Assembly (NCBI GenBank): GCA_958436175.1
Contig: CAUBJF010000004.1
Span: 1 to 64,000, forward strand
DNA length: 64,000 bases
Direction of reading: 5' to 3'
From: an uncultured Muribaculaceae bacterium
GTDB taxonomy: Bacteria; Bacteroidota; Bacteroidia; Bacteroidales; Muribaculaceae
The number at the start of each line of letters is the position of its first letter. The first letter of the stretch is position 1. Positions 8,295 through 17,046 of this stretch are shown in pieces. Below the pieces are notes generated by a model. That model saw only the letters and a program-made list of their open reading frames with translations, made no database searches and was not told the DNA's origin. Both the position numbers and the translations under genes were made by a program.

Positions 8295-8602
8295 GCCTCA
8301 AAAGGGTTGGGAATGCCGCCCTTGTTGCCTGCGGGGGCATTCTTGGGAGTCTTGCGGACGATCTCGCCGAAGGTCTGTTCGTACTTGGCGACGTTGTCGC
8401 GAAGGGCGAAGAGAAGGTTCTTGACGTTCTCGGGAGTCATCACGATGCGGCTCTGTACCTTTGCCTGGGGCATGTTGGGAGCGACGGCGATGAAGTCGAC
8501 GAAGAATTCGTTGGCGCTATGGGATATCACCGCCAGGTTGGCATAGTGGCCGGCGGCTACTTCGGGTGTAAGTTCGATTTTGAGTTCCTGCTTGTTTTCC
8601 AT
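8291..8602 (-). CDS. DUF3467 family protein
   Basis: This 103-residue protein matches the DUF3467 pattern: an early segment AGHYANLAVISHSANEFFVD, then FIAVAP, a central QSRIVMTPENVKNL and a C-terminal helix KYEQTFGEI. The function of the family is unknown; members are small cytoplasmic proteins conserved in Bacteroidota and some other bacteria. It lies 16 bases downstream of the NigD-like gene and overlaps cysS by 4 bases. Confidence 0.8.
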   Translation of the reverse strand: MENKQELKIELTPEVAAGHYANLAVISHSANEFFVDFIAVAPNMPQAKVQSRIVMTPENVKNLLFALRDNVAKYEQTFGEIVRKTPKNAPAGNKGGIPNPFEA

Positions 8603-8618
8603 TGTATGTTTCTGTGTT

Positions 8619-9317
8619 TTAGTTTGCCGGGGTGATAGTCGAGCCTGATCTTTTTTCGACAGTGAATGATTTCTCTCCGGACGGGGAGTTATAGATTACC
8701 TTGATGCCCTTGGCGTTGGGGCGGTTCATGAGATTCGAGATGTTGTACGAAGCGTAGAGGGACATCTGGATCATGTTGTAGTCTTTCTTAGGTTCGAAAA
8801 TGATGTGTAGCTCGGGATATTCCGCATCGGCGGTCTTCTCGTCGTAGTAAGTTACGAATTTCTGGGGACCTGTCGTTGCGGTGTACATCGAGGCGCTGAA
8901 GTTCAGATAGTTGCCCGAACGCCACTGTTGCACTACTTCTACGTTGTCCGACTTCCAATTGTCAAGGGAGTCGACGGATGCCGGTTCCGGCATGTAGCCG
9001 TTTCCGAGCACGTTGCCGGCCTGGATGACGGTGCATGGCCCTGATACGTACTGCTCGTTGGTCGGTGTCTGGTAGATGATGAGGATACGGGTACCTGCCT
9101 TGAAGTACTTCTCGGGCAGCTGAGTGTTGTTGGTGAGGTATATCATCGGGCTGTCGTCAAGCTTGTTGAACGACATTGAGGCACCGGCCGTGGTGTTTGA
9201 GTCGAGTGTCACGATATCGATGAACGATTTCTGGAGCGGATCCTCGTTGTCATTGTTGCAGGCAGTAAAGCTCAGGGCTGCTACTGCGAGAGTGGTGAGA
9301 AGAAATTTTGTTTTCAT
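8619..9317 (-). CDS. NigD-like lipoprotein
   Basis: This 232-residue protein has a lipoprotein signal (MKTKFLLTTLAVAALSFTAC, lipid-modified Cys20). The following two beta-rich domains fit the NigD-like family of Bacteroidales, named from a bacteriocin-like locus but of unproven function. Segments such as PEKYFKAGTRILIIYQ and the C-terminal EKSFTVEK fit this family. It would be anchored to the outer membrane or periplasmic face. It sits between the LolD-like ATPase and the DUF3467 gene in one transcription unit. Confidence 0.75.
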   Translation of the reverse strand: MKTKFLLTTLAVAALSFTACNNDNEDPLQKSFIDIVTLDSNTTAGASMSFNKLDDSPMIYLTNNTQLPEKYFKAGTRILIIYQTPTNEQYVSGPCTVIQAGNVLGNGYMPEPASVDSLDNWKSDNVEVVQQWRSGNYLNFSASMYTATTGPQKFVTYYDEKTADAEYPELHIIFEPKKDYNMIQMSLYASYNISNLMNRPNAKGIKVIYNSPSGEKSFTVEKRSGSTITPAN

Positions 9318-9340
9318 TGCTGTTTGTTTCCTGTTGAAAG

Positions 9341-10009
9341 TTAATTTTTGTCTATGTTTTCAATCCTGCCGTCGGCCATCCTGACCAGGACATCTGCGTC
9401 GGCGGCAAGGGTTTCGTCGTGCGTTACGATTACGAAAGTGGCACCCATGTTGGCGCTGAGGTCGAAGAAGAGCTTGTGGAGCTCGGCGCGGTTCCGCGAA
9501 TCAAGGCTGCCGGAGGGTTCGTCGGCGAAGACCACGGAAGGTTCATTTATCAGCGACCGTGCGACGGCACCGCGCTGACATTCGCCGCCGGAGAGCTCGG
9601 AGGGACGGTGCGACATGCGGTCGGAAAGGCCGAGCCTGTCGAGGAGCACCGATGCTTTGCCGAAGGCTTCCTTTGTCGACAGTCCGCCTATGAGCGCGGG
9701 CATGGCGACATTCTCCAGCAGCGAGAACTCCGGCAGAAGCTGGTGTGACTGGAAGACGAAGCCTATGTTGCGGTTGCGGAAATGCGACAGCTTGTTGTCC
9801 GGCAGCGTCGTGACCTCCAGGCCGTCGTAGAGCACATGCCCACCTCTGTCCGGAGACGATAAGGTTCCGAGAATCTGGAGGAGCGTGGTCTTGCCGGCAC
9901 CGCTGGGGCCGACGATAGCCGTCACCTTGTGGGCTTCGATAGCGATATCAATGCCCTTGAGCACTTCGAGGGTGCCGAAGGTCTTGTGGATGTTGCGCGC
10001 CTCTATCAT
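9341..10009 (-). CDS. LolD-like ABC transporter ATP-binding protein
   Basis: This 222-residue stand-alone ATPase of the LolD/MacB/FtsE type has Walker A GPSGAGKTTL near residue 34, a Q-loop FQSHQLLPEFS, the signature LSGGECQRG, Walker B VVFADEPSG and a switch histidine in IVTHD. LolD powers extraction of lipoproteins from the inner membrane through LolC/E permeases. No permease gene is adjacent, so the partner must be encoded elsewhere and the substrate is inferred. The next gene downstream encodes a lipoprotein. Confidence 0.85.
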   Translation of the reverse strand: MIEARNIHKTFGTLEVLKGIDIAIEAHKVTAIVGPSGAGKTTLLQILGTLSSPDRGGHVLYDGLEVTTLPDNKLSHFRNRNIGFVFQSHQLLPEFSLLENVAMPALIGGLSTKEAFGKASVLLDRLGLSDRMSHRPSELSGGECQRGAVARSLINEPSVVFADEPSGSLDSRNRAELHKLFFDLSANMGATFVIVTHDETLAADADVLVRMADGRIENIDKN

Positions 10010-10015
10010 CGGCTA

Positions 10016-10579
10016 TCAGCAGCAACCGCCGCCACAGTTACACGACTTCGCGTCGCCGCATCCGCCTTGGCTGCCGCATCCGCCGCAACAGCCGCCTTTG
10101 GGGTTCAGCTCTTCGGCTGTCGGTTCGCGAACGAGGACGACTTCGCCCTTGTAGTGTACGCGGTTGCGTGCCAGGGGATGGTTGAGGTCGAGGACAACGT
10201 TGGTGGGGGTGACACGCACCACCTCGCCGTCGATACGGTAGCCGTCGGGTGTAAGGAGGGGTATGACGGCTCCGGGCACGAATACTTCTTCGTCGAATTT
10301 GCCGTCGACTTCGAAGTTTTCGCGTGGGATGGTGTAGATGTCGTCGTCGCTATATGGGCCGAAAGCTTTCTCGGGCTCGGCGTAGAAATCGAACTTGTCG
10401 CCGGCGCTCTTGCCTTCGATGGCATCGTCGAGAGCCTCTACGAAGCCTACTGTGGCACCGAATATCGCGCGGTCTGGTTCTTCGGACGTAACCTGATGGA
10501 CGAGCTCCTCTTTACCGTCGTCGTCGACACGGTAGAGGTTGTATGCTATCTCGAAATATTTTCCGGGTTCTATTTTCAT
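10016..10579 (-). CDS. SlyD-type FKBP peptidyl-prolyl isomerase with Cys-rich tail
   Basis: This 187-residue protein has the SlyD layout: an FKBP half, an inserted IF chaperone domain and the return strand with the diagnostic LDLNHPLA near residue 132. It would catalyse proline isomerisation and chaperone folding. The last 28 residues are made almost entirely of Gly and Cys, with eight cysteines, and would bind metal, as the His/Cys tails of SlyD proteins do for nickel. Here the tail is Cys-based with almost no His, which suggests soft metals such as Zn, Cu or Ni. It lies 6 bases upstream of the LolD-like gene. Confidence 0.88.
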   Translation of the reverse strand: MKIEPGKYFEIAYNLYRVDDDGKEELVHQVTSEEPDRAIFGATVGFVEALDDAIEGKSAGDKFDFYAEPEKAFGPYSDDDIYTIPRENFEVDGKFDEEVFVPGAVIPLLTPDGYRIDGEVVRVTPTNVVLDLNHPLARNRVHYKGEVVLVREPTAEELNPKGGCCGGCGSQGGCGDAKSCNCGGGCC

Positions 10580-10598
10580 GATTCTGCGTTTTTAATGA

Positions 10599-12236
10599 TT
10601 AGTCGGTTGCTACGGGCACGACCTTGAGGCGGTCGCCGGCATCTTCGACGATGGAGCGGAAGTAGCGTTCATTGTAACCTCCGAAAACGGGCTGCACCGG
10701 CATGCCTTCGGGCGAGCGTTTGAATGCACCGTTCTCTTCTTTCTTGATATTGCCGTCGAGGTATTTCACGAAGAGATAGTCGCCGAGGGCCTTGTATTCC
10801 TTGGTCGTCTTTTCGGCATAGCTGAGTGTGAGGTCGCGGAGCGTGGCCTGCGCGTCGGCGTAGTTCATGCCCTCGATGGCGGCGGCATTTTCCTCGACAG
10901 CCTTGACGGCGCCGTCTTCCAGGGTCGACTGAACGCGGCGTATGTCGGGAATCATTTGCGAGTATCGGTTATATGCCTGGTTCGCAACGTAGTTGTTGAC
11001 CCAGAACATGGCATCCCATGAGAGCTTGTAGAGGTCGGCGTGGCCGTCGAGTGAGTGAGGCACGGTGTCGGTGCTGTTGAAGACGGGAACATAGACGCAG
11101 GTGTTGGCATCGTCGACACCGAACCACAGTATGCCCTTCATGGCATCGTGGCGACGCGGACTCATGTCGGCAACGAAGGAGAAGCCGGTCTGCTGGGTTG
11201 CAATGGCACGTTCGTGGACGTATTCCTGGCCGTCGACGGTGTAGTTCATAGGTCGCCAGCGGTAGGGGCAGTCGAAGGGGCCGGCGCCGATATCCTTGGT
11301 CATGTCGAAGGGTGTGCCTTCGAAGTGGTCGCGCATCATCCATTTGAGGTCTGTTGCCGACAGAGCCTTGTCGGGTTTCACCCAAAGGGGGAAGGGCTCG
11401 CCTTTGCCCTCGAGAATCCAGGGCAGGTACTGGTCCATGTCGGCCGAGGGAGCGAAGCGGCGGAAGAAAGACCATACGCGTGCGTCGCAGCCGCGGAGGG
11501 CTCCGGCATCGGTGACGGCGTAGGTGCGCGAGAAGTCGAAGTCGGCATCCTTGCCTTTGTAGAGGCCCTGGCTGCGTGCGAAATCGATCACGTCGGGAGA
11601 GTAGAGAGTATTCTTGTCCTTGAGGGGGAACTTGTGTATACGAGCATGGTTGGCATGACCGCTGATATAGCCGTCCGGAACGCGACGGGCTACCCATACG
11701 GCACCCTTGTCGGCTTTGCCTTTACCGATGAGTTCCATGATCCATGCTTCGTCGGGGTCGGCGATGGAGAACGACTCGCCCGAGGAGGCGTAGCCGTAGT
11801 CCTTGACGAGCTTGGTCATCACGTCGATGGCTTCGCGTGCTGTCTTGGCGCGCTGAAGGGTTATATAGATGAGCGAGCCGTAGTCGATGAGGCCGCTTCC
11901 GGCAAGTTCTTCACGTCCGCCCCAGGTACTTTCGGAGATGGTGAGGCCGTGTTCGTTCATGTTCCCGATGGTGGCATAGGTATGAGCCACTTCCGGAATC
12001 TCGCCGAGGAGCTTGCCCGTGTCCCATTCGACGACGGGGCGCATGGTGCCGGGGGCGTGGTCTGCGGCAGGCTGACGGTATAGCTCGCCGTAGAGCGTAT
12101 GGCTGTCGGCCGCGTAGGTAATCATCGAGCCACCGGTATCCGTGGCTCCCGGTGCCGCTATGAGGCTGGTGCAGGCGTAGGCTCCGGCTGTGCCGATGAG
12201 CAGGGCTGCAAGAACTGTCGTAATGATTTTCTTCAT
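10599..12236 (-). CDS. C69 family dipeptidase (secreted)
   Basis: This 545-residue Ntn-type hydrolase of peptidase family C69 (PepD-like) would cleave dipeptides in the periplasm. The start at 12236 (MKKIITTVLAALLIGTAGAYA) is chosen because it gives a signal peptide ending just before Cys22, the expected N-terminal nucleophile (ACTSLIAAPG). An upstream in-frame start at 12278 would precede the promoter and lacks support. Family segments such as GLTISESTW, IADPDEAWIMELIG and GYISGHANHARI are visible. It is the first gene of the unit running to cysS. Confidence 0.92.
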   Translation of the reverse strand: MKKIITTVLAALLIGTAGAYACTSLIAAPGATDTGGSMITYAADSHTLYGELYRQPAADHAPGTMRPVVEWDTGKLLGEIPEVAHTYATIGNMNEHGLTISESTWGGREELAGSGLIDYGSLIYITLQRAKTAREAIDVMTKLVKDYGYASSGESFSIADPDEAWIMELIGKGKADKGAVWVARRVPDGYISGHANHARIHKFPLKDKNTLYSPDVIDFARSQGLYKGKDADFDFSRTYAVTDAGALRGCDARVWSFFRRFAPSADMDQYLPWILEGKGEPFPLWVKPDKALSATDLKWMMRDHFEGTPFDMTKDIGAGPFDCPYRWRPMNYTVDGQEYVHERAIATQQTGFSFVADMSPRRHDAMKGILWFGVDDANTCVYVPVFNSTDTVPHSLDGHADLYKLSWDAMFWVNNYVANQAYNRYSQMIPDIRRVQSTLEDGAVKAVEENAAAIEGMNYADAQATLRDLTLSYAEKTTKEYKALGDYLFVKYLDGNIKKEENGAFKRSPEGMPVQPVFGGYNERYFRSIVEDAGDRLKVVPVATD

Positions 12237-12266
12237 TCTGAATTGCACTTCAATTTCGCGTGAATG

Positions 12267-12298
12267 CAAAGATACCACTTTTATCCCGCTCTCTCAAA
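12267..12298 (-). promoter_or_regulatory. Promoter of the C69-to-cysS operon
   Basis: On the minus strand TTTG (12295-12298), a 20-base spacer and TATCTTTG (12267-12274) match the Bacteroidota housekeeping promoter exactly, 31 bases before the C69 start codon. Confidence 0.8.
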
Positions 12299-12396
12299 CA
12301 TTCTTTTGCCAAAATATATTAAGAGCCGCAAAAGAGGAGTGAAGAGCTTTCTATGATGAGAAAAATGCTGACAGACAAATCCTGCGACAATTTTGA

Positions 12397-12428
12397 TTTG
12401 CGTTTTTGCAAGATAAATTGTACTTTTG
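12397..12428 (+). promoter_or_regulatory. Promoter of the S24 regulator and rnhB
   Basis: TTTG (12397-12400), a 20-base spacer and TACTTTTG (12421-12428) match the Bacteroidota consensus, 27 bases before the ATG at 12455. Confidence 0.8.
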
Positions 12429-12454
12429 CAGAAAAGTAGTCAACAGCCAACGCA

Positions 12455-13132
12455 ATGGACAATATGACAGACGATTCGACCCCTAAGAGCGACATAGTTG
12501 AGCGCATACGCTACCTCATCAAGAAATCTGGCATGACCCAGCAGCAGTTCGCCGAACGCATAGGCACCGATGGCGCGACTGTCTCGAGGGTAATGAAGAG
12601 GAAGTCGCGTCCCACCGACAGCTTCCTCAACAAGATAGTCGTCAACATGGGTGTTTCGAAGCAGTGGCTTTCCAAGGGCGACGACGTTCCCTACCCCCGT
12701 GAGCATCAGCAGTGGGCCGACCGCTGCGATGCCGGAGCACCTGTCTACAACATCGATGTCACGGCCGGGTCCACGCCCTTGAGCCGTATGTTCACCGACG
12801 AGCGTATCGTGGGTCATGTCAAGCTCCCGGGACTCGACCCCGAGCTCCCTATCGTGAGGGTGAGCGGCAACTCCATGCAGCCGCGCCTCAATCCGGGATG
12901 CTATATCTCCATACGCCCCATGCGTCCCGATGCCACCATATCCTGGGGGCAGATCTATGTAGTGGTCCTGGCCGATTTCAGGCTTGTGAAGTATGTCCGT
13001 CGTCACGAAGACCCTGCCAAGGTGATACTCCACAGCGAGAATCCCGACTACGACGACATCGAGATATACCGTTCCGACATCCAGGGCCTGTACCTGGTAG
13101 AAAACGTTATCAACCATGACTTCCTCGCATAG
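12455..13132 (+). CDS. XRE-family HTH / S24 (LexA-like) transcriptional regulator
   Basis: This 225-residue repressor-like protein has an N-terminal helix-turn-helix (residues about 13-65, MTQQQFAERIGTDGATVSRV) and a C-terminal S24 LexA/CI-type peptidase domain. The serine is in VSGNSMQPRLNPG and the lysine in FRLVKYV. The Ala-Gly cleavage pair of self-cleaving repressors may be the TAGS in the linker near residue 104. Such proteins repress stress or prophage genes until autocleaved; no prophage is present here. A second ATG lies at codon 4. The gene overlaps rnhB by 17 bases. Confidence 0.88.
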   Translation: MDNMTDDSTPKSDIVERIRYLIKKSGMTQQQFAERIGTDGATVSRVMKRKSRPTDSFLNKIVVNMGVSKQWLSKGDDVPYPREHQQWADRCDAGAPVYNIDVTAGSTPLSRMFTDERIVGHVKLPGLDPELPIVRVSGNSMQPRLNPGCYISIRPMRPDATISWGQIYVVVLADFRLVKYVRRHEDPAKVILHSENPDYDDIEIYRSDIQGLYLVENVINHDFLA

Positions 13133-13748
13133 GATTCCGGCATCGCCGCTGCCCCCCTGTGCCGTGGCTGGCTGCCTCGAAGCCGGGACGGACGAAGCCG
13201 GACGCGGATGCCTTGCGGGCCCCGTCTATGCTGCCGCTGTCATCCTGCCGGATACTTTCTCGCACCCCTGGCTCAACGATTCGAAGCAGCTCTCCGAGAA
13301 GAGGCGTATGGAACTGCGTCCTATCATTATGGAGGAAGCCGTGGCATGGGCGATAGCCTCCGTAAGTGCCGAAGAAATCGACAAGATAAATATACTGAAC
13401 GCCTCCATCGAGGCCATGCACCGTGCCCTGGCCATGCTCGACCCCCAGCCGGGCGCTGTCATTGTCGACGGTAACCGCTTCAAGCCCTACCGTGAACTGC
13501 CGTGCACGACCTACGTCAAAGGCGACGGCCGTTTCGCCAACATCGCGGCGGCATCCATCCTTGCAAAGACCGAACGCGATCTTTTCATGAGCGAGGCCGC
13601 CCGACAGTATCCGGGCTACGGCTGGGAAATCAACAAAGGTTATCCTACAGCGGCCCATCGCGAGGCGATAGAGCGTCTCGGGACGACTCCGCTCCACCGT
13701 ATGTCGTTCCGTCTGCTGGCTCAGCCCAGGCTGCCGGGATTCGACTAA
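13116..13748 (+). CDS. rnhB: Ribonuclease HII
   Basis: This 210-residue type 2 RNase H removes ribonucleotides and RNA primers from RNA-DNA hybrids. The signature GTDEAGRGCLAGPVYAAAV carries catalytic Asp26 and Glu27, and further acidic residues lie in AVIVDGN and in KTERDLFM. The length is normal. It starts inside the end of the S24 regulator gene, so the two are probably translated from one mRNA. It converges on the gene at 13753, leaving only four bases between the stop codons. Confidence 0.95.
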   Translation: MTSSHRIPASPLPPCAVAGCLEAGTDEAGRGCLAGPVYAAAVILPDTFSHPWLNDSKQLSEKRRMELRPIIMEEAVAWAIASVSAEEIDKINILNASIEAMHRALAMLDPQPGAVIVDGNRFKPYRELPCTTYVKGDGRFANIAAASILAKTERDLFMSEAARQYPGYGWEINKGYPTAAHREAIERLGTTPLHRMSFRLLAQPRLPGFD

Positions 13749-13752
13749 GTTA

Positions 13753-14256
13753 CTAAAAACGTACTTGAAAATCTTGCCGTGGCAGATGCTTGAACGCTGC
13801 CAGGACAACACGGTTGCGCCCGTTGGAGAAGCTCATGCCCCTCTTCAGCTGAGGTTTCAATTGCCGCATAGCCTTGCAGGCGCCACGCCCGACGACCAGT
13901 ACGTGGGCATCCCCCCGGCATATCCGTGCGGCCATATCTGCATCCGACAGACCTTCGGCATCGGTTATGATGAAGTCGGGATTCATGTCGGTGAATATTA
14001 CTTTCGGCGATATTTTGCGCACGGCCTCCTCAAGAGATGTTCCGTGGACGTATACTCGCTTGGGCTTGAAGTATGCCGTCAGGCGCACTGCCAGCCGCGA
14101 AGACCGGTCCTTGAGCTCGCCATAGGAATAGTAGGCGTAGGGCTGGCGAAGCACCTCGGTGATGAAACGGTAGGCGAAGGGCGAATGAATGCCGAATCCC
14201 TTGCCGTGGCGGAAGCGGGAGAACGATAGTCTTAGTATTCTCAGTAGATTTTGCAT
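13753..14256 (-). CDS. Small conserved Bacteroidota protein, possibly a shortened methyltransferase
   Basis: The start at 14256 (MQNLLRILRLSFSRFRHGKG) gives 167 residues. The next segment, FGIHSPFAYRFITEVL followed by YYSYGEL, is the N-terminal pattern of a Bacteroidota protein family annotated as class I SAM-dependent methyltransferase. That family is usually longer. Here no glycine-rich SAM motif is evident, so the enzyme may be divergent or reduced. The start overlaps the end of the YfhO-type gene by 16 bases, and the two are likely co-translated. A longer open frame back to 14460 is only an antisense-type extension through that gene. Confidence 0.6.
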   Translation of the reverse strand: MQNLLRILRLSFSRFRHGKGFGIHSPFAYRFITEVLRQPYAYYSYGELKDRSSRLAVRLTAYFKPKRVYVHGTSLEEAVRKISPKVIFTDMNPDFIITDAEGLSDADMAARICRGDAHVLVVGRGACKAMRQLKPQLKRGMSFSNGRNRVVLAAFKHLPRQDFQVRF

Positions 14257-16886
14257 CGGCGTGCCTCTACGAAAATGCCGGCGGCAAGGAGGAGGTAGAT
14301 AATGGTTATGCAGGCGTAGGCTACTGTGGAACAAGCCTTCAGCGATGCCGGGGCGAAAGTCATGCGTATCTCGTGCTCTCCGGCCGGTATGGACATGGCG
14401 CGCAACACGTAGTTGGCACGTGCTATCGGGGCTTCTGCGCCGTCGATACTTGCATGCCACCCCCAGGGGAAGTAGACCTCCGAGAAGACTGCCGTAGCTC
14501 CATTGGCCGTACGTGTCTTGTAGGTAACTTCGTTGGGTGTGTATGAGCTCATGTAGATTGTGTCGCCGGCTGACAGGGGTGTCGATGTGGCGAGTACCTT
14601 GTCGAAGCGGCGGTCGGCCACGGCCTGGTGCCTGAAATCCATCTGGCCTACTGTGAGACGGTCCATTTCGGCATCGGCGTTATCGGCCCATAGGACTTCG
14701 TCGACAAGCCATGCGTTGCCCATGGCGGAGTCGTTGGATATCACGGGACTGGACTCGTCGCCGGTGATGACGTAGCGTGCGTTGAGCATATCGGCCACTT
14801 TGTAGGCCGTGCGGAGCTGTGTGGCGAGGTCGCCGATACGCGGGTCGTCGAGTGCCGGGGAGCCTTCGAGCCAGCCATAGCGCAGCATGGGCATCATCTT
14901 GCGCTGTATGAGGTCTTCGTAGCGGTTGAGCTTTGCGGCGTGGTAACCCCCTATCATGCTGTGGAAGTAGGATCGACGCGCTGCCGTGAATTCGGGTATG
15001 TCGAGGACGCGGTAATTGCCGACGGTGTCCTGGAGTATTGCCTGGTCGATGGCATCGGGCGTGAATGTTATCTCGCCTCCCTGGTCTGCCGGGCCGAAGG
15101 ACGAGTGGGACACATATCGTTTGTCGACATTGTAAAGGTCGGCAAGGACGAGCACGCCTATTCCGCCGAGGGCGATTCCGTATTTGAGACGGCCTTTGGC
15201 CCAGAGCCATATTATGCTGAAGGCGAGGACAAGGAAGAGAAGCGAACGGAGGCCGTCGCTGCGGACGAGGCCGTAGCGCAGGCTGCTGACAGCCTCTATG
15301 TTGGTCGGGTTGGAGAGGGAGAACTCATAGACCGCGGCCGCTATGTCCTGGTCGGATGCTCCCTGCTGGCGGTAGTATTCGGCAATCTGCTGCTGAAGCT
15401 GTCCGGCGTAGGCAAGGTCGTTGTCGTTGATGGCACTCCCGAAGACCGACGGCGCCACTGCCGCCAGAAGGCATATTACTGCCGGAAGGCCGAAAGATAT
15501 ATACAGAGGTTTGCGGTATTTCGACCACGCTTCCTTGCCCTCCTTGAAGAGCTGTGCCATGGCGAGAATGGCAAGGAAAGGCATACAGAATTCTGCGACG
15601 ACAAGTATGCTCTCGACGGCGCGGAACTTATTGTACATCGGGAAGTTGTATATCATCAGGTCGGTGAGCCATTCCATGTTGTAGCCCCATGCCAGAAGTA
15701 TCGACAGTACTGTCGCCGAGACAAGTGCCCATTTCAGCGCGCCGCGTACAATGATGCAGCCAAGCAGGAAGAAGGCAACGATGATGATACCGATATAGAC
15801 GGGGCCGTTGGTGCCCTCGGAGTTGTTGAAGTACTGTGTGAGGTACTGGAGGAGCATCGATGTCGCCGGTTGCGACTCATATTTGGCGGCATCGTCGAGC
15901 TTGGCGAGGCTCGCATGTTCCATATTGCCGGCCTCGGGACGTGCGCTTGCGCCGCCCCGGATATTGGGGATGAGGAGCGAGAAAGTCTCGGTGCGTCCGT
16001 AGCTCCAGCCTGTTATGTCGCTCTTGGCCAGACCGCCTGTTGGCTTTTCTTTGGGTGCGCCGTCGTCGTCGGGCGAGGTCAGGGGCGTGAGCTCGCTCTG
16101 GGTGCGCTTGGTCTCCTTCGAGTATTCATAAGTGTTGTAGAGGCTTGGCGCATTGGCACCTATGGCAAGTACGCCGCAGCCGAGGGCTATCGCCGTAGCT
16201 CCGAGCCAGCGGCGGAAACGTCCTGCACGTGCTTCTTCGACAAGGAATGCTATCGCTATGACAGCCATGGTAAGACCGAAATAGTAGGTCATCTGAGGAT
16301 GGTTGGCATTGAGCTGCAGCATGGCGAAGAGTGCCAGCAAGGCAGCCCCCGTCACCCTGCGGCCACGATAGAGCAGTATGAATCCGGCGACTGTAGGGGG
16401 TACGTACGATAGGGCGACGAACTTCCAGATATGTCCGGCACCGATTATGATGACGAAATACGAGGAGAAGCCCCACGCGATGGCTCCTATGAGGGCGTAG
16501 TACCAGCGCATCTTCATCGCGAAGAGAAGGATAAGGAAGCCGAACATCATCATGAAGAGAAGATTCGAGGGGGCGGGCAGCCCGAGGCCGTAGACCGTGT
16601 TGAGCCATGAGAAGAGGCTGTTTGTCGGATAGCTGGGTGATATCTGGAATGTCGGCATGCCGCTGAAGAGGGCATTTGTCCACAGGGCTTTCTCGCCTGT
16701 AGCAGCCTGGAAGTCGGCGGCTTCCTTGCCGTTGGCTGCGCCTTGCTGCATATCGGGCTGACGAAGACTGTTGCCCTCGAAATTGTCCGGATAGAAAAAG
16801 AGCAGAGAGATAAGTGCCATGACGGCTACCGACACAAAAAAACCCCAGACCTGCGGCCTGGCAAAAAACGAACGAATCTTATCCAT
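14241..16886 (-). CDS. YfhO-type multi-spanning membrane protein
   Basis: This 881-residue inner-membrane protein starts at 16886 (MDKIRSFFARPQVWGFF). Roughly a dozen hydrophobic segments fill residues 15-570, and a large soluble domain follows before a final membrane segment near the C-terminus (ACITIIYLLLAAGIFVEARR). The layout, with an early YPDNFEGNSLRQPDMQQG and a late FSEVYFPWGWHASIDG, fits the YfhO family, GT-C-like proteins linked to glycosylation of teichoic acids in Firmicutes and of unknown substrate in Bacteroidota. A sugar-transfer role is inference. Confidence 0.8.
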   Translation of the reverse strand: MDKIRSFFARPQVWGFFVSVAVMALISLLFFYPDNFEGNSLRQPDMQQGAANGKEAADFQAATGEKALWTNALFSGMPTFQISPSYPTNSLFSWLNTVYGLGLPAPSNLLFMMMFGFLILLFAMKMRWYYALIGAIAWGFSSYFVIIIGAGHIWKFVALSYVPPTVAGFILLYRGRRVTGAALLALFAMLQLNANHPQMTYYFGLTMAVIAIAFLVEEARAGRFRRWLGATAIALGCGVLAIGANAPSLYNTYEYSKETKRTQSELTPLTSPDDDGAPKEKPTGGLAKSDITGWSYGRTETFSLLIPNIRGGASARPEAGNMEHASLAKLDDAAKYESQPATSMLLQYLTQYFNNSEGTNGPVYIGIIIVAFFLLGCIIVRGALKWALVSATVLSILLAWGYNMEWLTDLMIYNFPMYNKFRAVESILVVAEFCMPFLAILAMAQLFKEGKEAWSKYRKPLYISFGLPAVICLLAAVAPSVFGSAINDNDLAYAGQLQQQIAEYYRQQGASDQDIAAAVYEFSLSNPTNIEAVSSLRYGLVRSDGLRSLLFLVLAFSIIWLWAKGRLKYGIALGGIGVLVLADLYNVDKRYVSHSSFGPADQGGEITFTPDAIDQAILQDTVGNYRVLDIPEFTAARRSYFHSMIGGYHAAKLNRYEDLIQRKMMPMLRYGWLEGSPALDDPRIGDLATQLRTAYKVADMLNARYVITGDESSPVISNDSAMGNAWLVDEVLWADNADAEMDRLTVGQMDFRHQAVADRRFDKVLATSTPLSAGDTIYMSSYTPNEVTYKTRTANGATAVFSEVYFPWGWHASIDGAEAPIARANYVLRAMSIPAGEHEIRMTFAPASLKACSTVAYACITIIYLLLAAGIFVEARRCKIY

Positions 16887-16910
16887 CGTAGTGCAGTATG
16901 ATTTGAAGCA

Positions 16911-16918
16911 CAAAGGTA
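16911..16918 (-). promoter_or_regulatory. Likely -7 element for the YfhO-type gene
   Basis: TACCTTTG on the minus strand lies 24 bases before the ATG at 16886. The upstream element is weak (TTTA 18 bases further up). Confidence 0.45.
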
Positions 16919-17046
16919 CAAATAAATTTCATTCGGTAAATAGTTGGCATGGTTTCATGGTGCCCGAATTGCAGTATTCCCGTATTTGGGGCGGTCTGGA
17001 TTCAACTTACCCTCCTGTTTCGTTGTTGAAATACAGATATAAGTAT

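Noticed and set aside
12440..13117. 225-codon minus-strand open frame
   Set aside because: It is antisense to the S24 regulator, which has a clear HTH, a clear peptidase site and a matching promoter.
14940..16412. 490-codon plus-strand open frame
   Set aside because: It is antisense to the YfhO-type gene, with no promoter and no recognisable domains.
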